From assembly GCF_000003605.2 (NCBI RefSeq), contig NW_003116948.1:384512-403263 (forward strand): DNA of 18,752 nucleotides, given 5' to 3'. The translations under genes and the position numbers were made by a program. Each line of letters begins with the position of its first letter. The first letter of the stretch is position 1. The stretch is from Saccoglossus kowalevskii (lineage: Eukaryota; Hemichordata; Enteropneusta; Harrimaniidae). The notes under the pieces were generated by a model. That model did no database searches. It had not been told where the DNA came from and was given only the letters and a program-made list of their open reading frames with translations. Positions 1-9,200 of this stretch are shown one piece after another.

Positions 1-92
1 TCACAATTAGAAGATGAAAACAAGTATGCAAATAATAGTCCCGCTACCTTAAATAACCATGTACCGGTATAATTTTCTTTAATGTAATGCAG

Positions 93-173
93 ATCAAAAC
101 AACATAGAATCTGAAATTGGAAAACTCCGGGACAATTTAAAACCCAAAGTGAGCAAGCTAAGGGAGCTTGAAG
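93..173 (+). CDS. Penultimate coding exon of the coiled-coil gene
   Basis: Acceptor TAATGCAG (ending at 92), donor GTAGGC (starting at 174). Two bases complete a codon, 26 codons follow, and one base begins the glycine codon finished in the next exon. About half the residues are charged or Asn/Gln. Confidence 0.72.
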
Positions 174-627
174 GTAGGCAAGGCAGATTGTTACTTGTGT
201 CCACTATCTTTTTATTAAATACTGTAAAATATTTTATTTTAGCTGGAATTAATTTTTGCTGAAACGACTTTTTGAGTGTTTTGTATGGAATTTATTGTCA
301 CTGATTTTTGACGTGTTGAATGTAAATTATAGTAAAAGAGTTATATTTGCTAGATTTATTTTCACTGAATCATTCATTCAGTGAAAATTAATTCCAAGCA
401 AAAATAAAACATTATTATTATTATTGACCTCTTGAGGGCGCTATAATGTGGCATGTTATCTTCTCACTAATGCACAGTTACAATTGTTTTGAGGTGTAGT
501 GAATGTAATATTGTGGATATTGTATCAGTTGTGAATTCATAAATTTTTCATTACAGGTCGACCAGAAGCTAAAGGCTTTAATTTAGAAGCACTATCGCGT
601 GATGAAATCAATGCCGTTCATTACTGA
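93..627 (+). CDS. C-terminal end of an unrecognised coiled-coil protein (last two coding exons)
   Basis: Exons 93-173 and 557-627 join in frame across a GT-AG intron of 383 bases and end in TGA (625-627). The 49 complete residues include QNNIESEIGKLRDNLKPKVS, KLRELE and then a glycine codon split by the intron. The tail is RPEAKGFNLEALSRDEINAV followed by HY. The first part is highly charged, with spaced hydrophobics (I, I, L, L, V, L, L), consistent with a coiled coil. I do not recognise the family. The gene starts to the left of the window and converges on the TTLL9 gene. The matching phase (1), the clean splice signals and the open frame support a real gene end; the function is unknown. 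Confidence 0.75.
220..411 (+). mobile_element. MITE-like element, subfamily 1, right end degraded
   Basis: Begins TACTGTAAAATATTTTATTT and carries internal blocks shared with 10044-10254: TGTATGGAATTTATT, CACTGATTTTTGAC, TTATTTTCACTGAATCATTC and AATTAATTCCAAG. Its right end stops at AAAATAAAAC, without the expected ACAGTA terminus, and passes into an ATT microsatellite. It sits in the last intron of the coiled-coil gene. No coding capacity, so it would be non-autonomous. Confidence 0.8.
557..627 (+). CDS. Last coding exon of the coiled-coil gene
   Basis: Acceptor CATTACAG ending at 556. Two bases complete the glycine codon, 22 codons follow, then TGA. It encodes RPEAKGFNLEALSRDEINAV and HY. 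The 3' UTR begins at 628. Confidence 0.75.
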
Positions 628-1160
628 CAAGTTACAAGCTGGCTGAACCGATCAAGTTTTAAGCGATTTCAACATGGTTAAACTGACATGGATGTCATTT
701 GAGCATACAAGGGAAATACACGCACTTCTAGAAGAGATTGTGGAGTAACTGTGAACTTCAGTGAACAATATTCCAACAAGAACTATGGTACATTGTGCAG
801 TTGTTTTCATATTTAACATAAGACCACAGTTACATTATGGTTTTATGAACCTGTTTGATGATATGTATTAGACCACAATTCAGACATATGTTTCTACAGG
901 ATATTCCATCTATCCAGAATCTCAAGACTATTTTCCAGTCTCCTTTCCATAGATTTGATTAAACAACAATTTTGTTATGGAATTATCAAATCAGTGAAAA
1001 ACAATTTTGATGATAAATAATACTTATTATACATCTGTCATTGTAACGCCATAAGTAATAGCCCATTGTAATTTTATGGGGTATTTTCATCCTACCGTAT
1101 CAGGAAATGCGAATTCCAAATATGGAATGATTATGCTCGTACATGTAAGCATCATCTAAT

Positions 1161-1166
1161 AATAAA
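1161..1166 (+). terminator. Candidate polyadenylation signal AATAAA for the coiled-coil gene
   Basis: First canonical AATAAA seen after the stop at 627, giving a 3' UTR of about 0.55 kb. Such hexamers arise by chance in AT-rich DNA, so use of this site is inferred. Confidence 0.35.
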
Positions 1167-1240
1167 AACAAACGTGGCTGCCACGTTTTGGATTTTGGCA
1201 TTCCCATGATGTATCCTCAGAAAAGAAAAGATGTATAATA

Positions 1241-1305
1241 AGGTTATTACGAGGATACCTCAAAGTATGCACTCAGACAGTACAGAGGTATCCTCGTAAT
1301 AACCT
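1241..1305. repeat. Perfect 21-bp inverted repeat with 23-base loop
   Basis: The left arm 1241-1261 (AGGTTATTACGAGG...) is exactly complementary to the right arm 1285-1305, with loop 1262-1284. Weaker AT pairing may extend the stem on both sides. It lies downstream of the coiled-coil gene stop. It could be a small-RNA precursor hairpin, a UTR stem or a foldback element remnant; the sequence alone does not decide. Confidence 0.85.
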
Positions 1306-1364
1306 CATATTATTACTTATTTATATTGCAACATTTGTATACATTGTAGTCATTTTTATTTTTT

Positions 1365-1383
1365 AATAAAAGAGCATAATAAA
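1365..1383 (+). terminator. Two closely spaced AATAAA signals (1365-1370, 1378-1383)
   Basis: A pair of canonical hexamers just beyond the 1241-1305 hairpin. If this pair is used instead of 1161-1166, the hairpin would lie inside the 3' UTR of the coiled-coil gene. Confidence 0.4.
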
Positions 1384-2644
1384 TTTGATATTTTTTCCAT
1401 TGGTTTCTTCCTTTACTGGCATTCTGCTTCAACAAATTTATATGAAGGGCATGGTCGTCATGCTGCTTATGCATGATGTATGGGTCTTATAATAAAGACG
1501 GCCATTTTGATTGTTGTATATAGCTAATTGTATTGAAAAAGAGACTAAGTATTAAAGAAATACCAGAGATGATTGGAATGCATCAAAGAGCTCTCAGGTG
1601 TCAAAATCGGTATTTGGTGCATAATAAAACTCGACTGACTAACGAGCTGTTTAAGAGAGGAGCTGCTGTGAATACTGTTTTTAAGAATCGGAGATTAAGA
1701 TGTCTCAAAATTAGCTTGGGACATTTTATCCAAAATGGAAACTTGCTGTCATTGAACATTTTTAATTATTGCCATATTTAATGCCACATTTTGGATGTAC
1801 CACACATGTAGTCATGAGTCCTGCTATGGGGATAATTATCTAGAGAAATATACAGAACTGTTAACACCATACCCAAATTGATCAGACCTCCGCACCACAG
1901 ACAGGACAAAATGCATCAGCAGAGTAATACCAATATGTGATGTATATAAAAAACAAACATTTTATTCACAAACAAAATCTAAATGTACACAAATCCTCTC
2001 AGAAAATTGCTGTGAATATGACTGAAATATGTGTGAAATGTATGTACAGAACATTATATTGCTTTAGTGTGGACAGTTTATTTTACTTTGTAAGGAAACT
2101 GTTGGACGAATGCTGCTGTGATTGGATACATTTACACAAACTTTGTAGTATAACATTACTGAAAATAAATAAATAACAACAAATTGCTTAAAAATCATTA
2201 CTGTATACAGTGAAAAAAGTAGATGCATGTGTAACTCCTTGCAATAAAAGGAATGCACATATGGACATATTTCAGTGGCGTACGAGTCACAAAATGTAAT
2301 GCATCTGTTAGTATAAAACATAGTTCTTGATAGATGGACTAAAGCATGAGATAGGGCCATCATATGCACTGTGATCCTTGCACTTTTATTGAAATATTGT
2401 TTCCCATGCTGCTAACGCTGAGGAGTAAAAGGATTATGTCAACATTTCTAAAACTGAACAACACACATTTTTTGGACTTCTTGAAAAGAGCTTCTCATTG
2501 GATGGATAGTTTTCAGAGTTGAGTAATACATAAACACAAAATATAAATAATAATAATATATGGCAAATTATCATATGTCAGTTCTAGGCCAACAAACTAC
2601 CACATAACAGACTATATAAGGGGCATGTATTCGGGCTGGATAAA

Positions 2645-2650
2645 TTTATT
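2645..2650 (-). terminator. Candidate polyadenylation signal AATAAA for TTLL9
   Basis: TTTATT on the plus strand reads AATAAA on the minus strand, about 550 bases after the TTLL9 stop at 3194. An ATTAAA variant lies nearer at 2778-2783. Either could serve. Confidence 0.35.
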
Positions 2651-3193
2651 TAAAATGATTGAAATACCAAATATACACTGCTTTCTGATGAATTTTGAAG
2701 CATACAACTGCCATGTAACTATTCATATAGTCTGTAACTACAACAAATAGTAGTGAAATAGAGATTGTATATCACAGTTTAATGAGTTGGCTTGATATCT
2801 AAGCAAGTCTATTACTATTCCCATTTTTAGAGACATTGCAATCCCAAATTTCACAGTGTAGATTTAAATTAAGTAAATACTCTTTAGGTCCATGATAAAG
2901 AATTACTGTAACTAATTTTATGTGGTGAAATGAAAACCACAACGTGCTGTGGAAATAAATCTACTGGCTTTTCATTCTGTTATTTTTTATAGAACAATTT
3001 TTAAAAACTTTGTGGTTCCACCACATGCCTGCATATTGCACATGTCATAACAAATCCACAGCTTTTCATACTGGATGGGGATAATACAGCACAGGACGGT
3101 AAGGTTGTAAGATGGAGGGGTAAGGTGACTATCAAGTCGACAATAGGTCCAAGTTACATCACTAGTGGTTATATCACATGTAGTCTTGTCATC

Positions 3194-3264
3194 TCATGGT
3201 TTTTTAGTTGCTTGCACTTGTTTTAATTGAGTATACAGCTGTTTTTTTCTGTCGTTATGACAAC
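3194..3264 (-). CDS. TTLL9: TTLL9 terminal coding exon L (residues 406-428 and stop)
   Basis: Acceptor ATATTTTCAG. Two bases complete the glycine codon, then [22 protein letters not shown] and TGA at 3194-3196. The LG-C-x-NDRKKQL pattern agrees with the vertebrate TTLL9 C-terminus, which supports this exon over a read-through end at exon K. The 3' UTR continues toward lower coordinates. Confidence 0.93.
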
Positions 3265-6200
3265 CTGAAAATATTTTTAAAAAAACATACTTATAGTAGA
3301 GCTGCGAAATGATAGAGATGTTTTTTTTGGTATCCAAATAATCAATCCACCTTTTTAATTATGTATGCTCTTTATGACGAAACATTGCTGGGTCACTGAA
3401 AGGCCATTCACAACGTTACCAATGAAACCGTCATCCTATGATAAAATGACTATGTATAACCAAACAAAGTTGTTAATGAGATTAATATTGTCTTCATCCA
3501 TCTATACTGCAACAGCGATTCACTAACAGAGGGTATGGTGCGACTTTTGCAAAAGGTGTATTACCGGTATCTATTTATAGACTATGATACATTTAGCTTG
3601 AATCATACTGCTGCCCTCTAGTGTCAATGTACACAATTCTTTTTGTTTACATATCTAGTGCACTTCGGTGGCAATTTATGGAGAAATGATACTGCCCTCT
3701 ATTGAAATCTAATTATTTTTTTTTCTGCCTCTTCAAATTTCTGCTCCATTGGCTGGTGGATTCGAAAGGATTCATATGAACCCTCTGAAATCTGGAGATT
3801 TGTATAATTGTGCCTTTTTTCATTTTATTTTTACAAAGAAACTAACAAATACATTTCCTGATCTGTCCTCAACGAGAAAAATATTTTTTCTTGACAACAT
3901 TCACAAATTACCTAGGAATGTGTTTGTAGAATACGTAGGTGTACTTATACAATCTACTCCGCCTTCATCTGCAACCACTGGTCCATCATTCCACATTAAA
4001 TCAAACCCACCTACTCTCTTCTCTTTACCAGTCAATCTATGGAACAGACACAAAATATTACTCTAAACCATTTTACCAGGAAGATAGTCACTCACCAACT
4101 TGCGCTTCTTTCAAAGGGGCACGAGTTTTTTTGTGATTCTTTTCTAGCGAAACAAGCATTCAACATCAACGCAAATAAGTTGCGAATTATAGCAGAGCAT
4201 CCACTGAAATATAAATGTATGCTTTGTGTTGGTGATGATGCATTAGGGTAGAATTTAAACTTGACTGCTTAAAACACATCAGCATATAAAGTACACCCCT
4301 TACTTGTTTTCCAAATCTAAGACATGGATCACATCCTCTAACAGTCCAAGCTTCAGATTATAATCTTGCTCATTACTGGCAGTGAGAGATGGCGATGCAT
4401 TCACTTCTATTAGCCATCTATCAATTAAGACGAGAAAAAAAAAGTTATGGTAAGATCAAACAGGTGTATTTACCCATTTACCCATCCAGCTACTCTCCCC
4501 TCTCACTTCCCCTCCCCACCAGGGATTGTGTTTTCATTTCCATGTAGCGAGTCTCATAGAGAAAATGAGCAGGAATTGATAGTGTATTTTATTTTTACAA
4601 ATGGACCTTTTCTTGTATTAAAAGTAGGATCCCTTTCTAATATTGAGGATCTGGAAAGCAGAATATGAGGGAAAATGCACTCCTTCACCCTAACCTTAGA
4701 TATTTGTGTATGGTTAAACCTGGCATGTTAATGTCATGCATTGCCATTTTTCACAAATTATTATTCTTTTAAAAATATTTGTTATCAAATCTTTATGTTG
4801 GGATATTATGATGATTTGGTCCAAAAATTAAACATTAATGTTAAACATAAAATGTGCAGAAATGATGGTGTTCAAACGATCAAAGTATCTCACAAGGCAT
4901 AATTTTCATAGTTCTTTATGACACTGGTAAAATTATCAATATTATATTTCTATTGGAGATGCCCTTGTAAAAGAGCAAATACAGTATTCACATATTACAT
5001 GTACACCTAGATTTATGGCAGAACAAAATTAAATGTGACAATACTGTAAACCTGTCAATTTTTGGCTCATGAATTGTTTGCTATTTCACTATTTGAGAGT
5101 GTCTGCAAACACCGTCCCTCAACACCAGTGCTGCTCGGTGCTGCAAAGCTACATTTTGCAAAAGTCACTGAGGGCTTTAAGAGTCACAAAATTACAAAAA
5201 TCAGTCTCTTACAAAGTTATGGTAGTTTACATTTGAAACTAGTTTTTTTTTTTACTTAGTCGACAGAGCAGAGCTGTTTATATTACTGATTGTTCGTCAT
5301 CGTCTTGCAGCATCAACTTTATGTTTTTGTACTTTTTTTGAAAACTTCAAGTTCCCTTGCTTTGATACTTGGTATCTATATACCTTGGGAGAACCTCTCT
5401 CAGATTTGTTCATTTTGTGTTGATATCTTCAAATCTCTATACTTGTCATTTTTGGTAAAAAGTATTATTTTTGAATTCTTGAAAACGGCTAGTCTGATTG
5501 CTTTGATATTTTATATGCAGACACCTTCTTCAGCTTCTAACATATTTTCTTTCATTCATAACGACAAGTTTAATTTTCTAATTTTAGTGATTATTTTTGT
5601 TATTTTTGATAAAAAATGCTAATTTCAACTGTCAAACTATAATGTGAACAGTAGAGCTATATCAGTCTACAGACTGCTTGTTTGTGTTGTCAAGCATAAT
5701 TGTAAAATAATGAGAGGCAAGCCAATTAAATGAGTGAGTTCATCATACTTTAGTCTGACAGAACGTATGATAACATCTATATTTACACTGTGGCATAGCT
5801 CTCTTACCTAGGAGATATGCCACACTTAAATTTGTCGGTACTAGTCCGTTCTGAGCAATGCAAGAATTGAGTTTCGTTGACTCTAATTAACGACTGGTTT
5901 CAGTCTGATTATGTCAGTTTCTAAAACAACAAACAGAATTTGGTTGCCAAACCTCTGGGATGGGGGAGGGGTTATCACGGCTGTAGTTCCTCTCATACCC
6001 CGGTACAAGCACCTCTTCAATATCAGAAACACTTGCTTTAAACTATCAGTAACAATTACATGACAATCCTATTCTCTCTTCAAATAATACAGTAGTATAT
6101 ACACAGTACAGAATACATTTTTTGCATGTTTACAATACTGAAATCAGATACAAGTTTCACATAATTGAGTAAAAAGTGTTTTATACTTCATTTATTATCG

Positions 6201-9200
6201 GGTCAGATGACAGTTAAATTTAATAGCAATGTTGTCTTTACTGACATTTATTTGTGTAGATTACAAGTGCAAATGTTGAATATAGTGAATTTAGCCTCAG
6301 AAACCATATTCCATGTTGGAAACTATATGACAGGGCCTTGTGACTATCTTCCTATCACAATGGCAAGAAGTGCTCTTTGGACATCAACCAGGCCAAAACA
6401 CAACCACTTGTGGACTGTAACCAAAGATTTTCCAGAATCAGCAAAATTTTTACCACTCTTGGTGAATTTTTTTTTTTACAAAAGAACACGTTTGGATCTC
6501 GTAAGTTACATCTAAGTTTTATTCTCACTCATGACCAACACATGATAAACACGAATAAAAAATAATATTTGAAAAAAAAACAAAAAAAAACAGACTATGA
6601 CTATTTGGAGGAAAAGATAAACAAAAAAAGATGAGAAGATGTTTCTAGCAAAGCAGAAGAGAAACCTGTGTTTAAAATGTTTTTAAAAACTTACGGTTTG
6701 ATATCTTGATCTATTAGTATATCGTACCCATACAGTTCAAAGCAGTGTTTATCATTGATCATTATTTTCTGTACGCTCTGAAGGCTCTTGATGAATATAT
6801 CATCCATTAATCGGAATAAATTCTCCACCTGTGATGATGAGGATGGATGATAGCATCAGTAAACATACACTGAATACACAAGTGATAGGGGGAGGGAGAG
6901 GAAAACGTTTTATGCAATAGTAATAATCATTCAAACAGCTGTATATTCTTATGATATATCTAACTGACAAGTATTAAGTACTGTAAAGTTACTAATTTTC
7001 ACTGGGTTTAAATTTTGCTGATTTACCATTTCAGGCATACTCAGTGGGTTTTAAATTCACGGTTTTATCATTTAGATAATGTATTCAATGCAAAATTGTA
7101 CATATTCCCTGGGTTTTAATTTAGCGCATTTTCCAGTCAGCGAAATAAGCTAAATTAAAACCCAGTGAATAATTAACTCCTTTACAGTACTAGCCACATT
7201 TATAGTTTTGGTTGAAAAGGTTACGAGACAAGGCATTTTACATCTCATTTTGGATAGCAGAGATAGCAGAATCATGTTTCCAAGAACGAAATTAAACAAT
7301 TTAAAAAGTTTTTTTTTTTTTGTGGTAAATGAAAAAGAACAACAATCGAAAGCTGGCTTTTAGCTAGCCACCTTTCTACTTGTTATCTTAGACAGGCCCT
7401 CTACATTTTAGAAAGTTACAAAATTTCATTTGAAAAGCAAAATTTCTACAAACCTGTCTAATTTTGAGTGAAAATTACCAGTAAATCACAAAATAACTAA
7501 CAAAATAATAAATAATCAACAAAAAAATCTAATTTAGACAGGCCCTGTACATTTTAGACAGATATAAAATTTGATTTGACCGGCTAAATTTCTACAAACT
7601 TGTCAGCTTTTTATTGAAAATTTCTAGTTTTTACAAAATAACTATAAATAAAGGAATTTTTTGTTAAAACAACTCTTTCTTTTACATTGGCAATTGAAAT
7701 ATATGTTGAGTACCATACATATCACAATAGTAGAGACATTAATCATAATTTTAAGTTTACACAACGTTTGCTAAATTCAGCTGTTCTAACTTTTTTGAAA
7801 AAAAAATTTTCACTACCAGTTTTAAATTGTTTACTGTTTTAAAATATTATGACTGCCGTTTTCAAAAATACCACCAAAGACGAATGTGACGTGGAACAGT
7901 TATTGCGCCATGTTAGATAGCCCAGCAACCACTAAAAGTATTCATCAGTAACAAATATTCAAAAAACACACATTCATATTTATAACCGTAAAAAAAAAAA
8001 ACTACTCAAGTCGTAAAAATTAACACCTTATTTTTTTATTACGCAACTATGTATTTAAGAACATCAACAAAACATTGCCTTAATTTGGATTCAGTTTAGG
8101 TGTCTTAATTCCTCATTTCAGAACTCAATGAAACAACAAATTTTCACAACCTACATTTTCTATTCCATGCTTTGCTATCAGATACTGTCGCAGTTGTTGC
8201 ATGGACCATTTGCAGCCTTTTTCGGGATCGTAATCTGGGGCAGTTTTCTGGACAGCGACATTCGTTAAGTGTATGTCTAGTAAAACGACTAGGTTAATGG
8301 AAAATACATCATTGTAATTTGACACTCGTGGTGACAGTACTTATCATCCATACTGGTGGTTGCGACATTTAGCGTGAAATATTACTGCTCATTAGTATTT
8401 AAAAATAATATGCTAAAACAAATTGTGCAATGGTATGTGTTTATCATAGTGATATAATATTTTCAGACCAAATAACACCAATTATTCACATGGTGCATTG
8501 ACGCTATCAAACTCACAATAAACGCAACGACGAGTATATTTTGAAAAGATATTGCTAAGAAGGATCATAATACTGTGGTTAATTATCAAAAAAAAAACAT
8601 TTCTTTGACCAAAGGACCAATTTATGACTGAAAAAAAAAAAAAAAAAATTCATGACTGAACAACTATGAATGAATCATTCTTTATTGTAATGGATACTAG
8701 TAATCATTGATTTTTAAAATAAAACAAAAAATCATGCCATTGTTCAATCGATATTAAAAAGAACCAAATCCTCAGAGCCTGTTGAATTCAAATCTCATCA
8801 ATAGTTACATATACAGTTTGTAACTTTTCAGTATTCTTCACATGGTGGTAAAAAAAGGATACAGGTATCGTCGATAGAATCTAGCGAGAATCTAGAATTC
8901 GAAAACCTGGCGAATCCACTTCTATAAATCCAAGCCTTCAATGGGATATACTGTAATAAAAAAAATGTACCATAATAATAGCAGTATTATCGCATAATGT
9001 CCTAATTAAGTTAGCAAAAATGAAGAATTGTTTGCGATGAGTAATGAGAATTTACAAAAAGCTGAAAACAATTCTATTTGCTCAGTACATCATTTGAAAA
9101 AGTGCTCACTTATTTGTGTCAATGCCCTCTGGAGGGCAAACAGAGAGAATGTTGACTGACTTTTTTTTTAAGCTAATGCAGTGTAATCATCAGGGTAATC

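Larger units (their letters stand above)
628..3193. other. Tail-to-tail interval: 3' UTRs of both genes and intergenic DNA
   Basis: About 2.57 kb of AT-rich DNA between the two stop codons. It holds candidate polyadenylation signals for each strand and the 1241-1305 hairpin. The open frames inside (for example 1533-1781, 1937-2176 and 2064-2369) have low complexity and no recognisable family, so no gene is called. Confidence 0.7.
6829..8154. other. TTLL9 intron H-I (1326 bases)
   Basis: Holds the MITE-like element 6979-7189 and the 146-base tandem duplication 7380-7671. The remainder is AT-rich with short homopolymers and nothing recognised. Confidence 0.9.

Noticed and set aside
2064-2369. 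101-residue minus-strand frame downstream of TTLL9
   Set aside because: Cysteine and histidine content looks suggestive, but there is no ordered zinc motif, and the frame lies in AT-rich 3' UTR or intergenic DNA.
5290-5622. 110-residue hydrophobic open frame resembling a membrane protein
   Set aside because: T-rich repeat DNA encodes F, L and I by composition; the frame lies in a TTLL9 intron and has no start context or family likeness.
6165-6515. 116-residue plus-strand open frame
   Set aside because: Inside the TTLL9 I-J intron, includes a poly-T tract, and shows no recognisable domain.
8125-8325. 66-residue minus-strand frame with its own Met
   Set aside because: The real exon is 8155-8276; the Met and first residues come from intron sequence.
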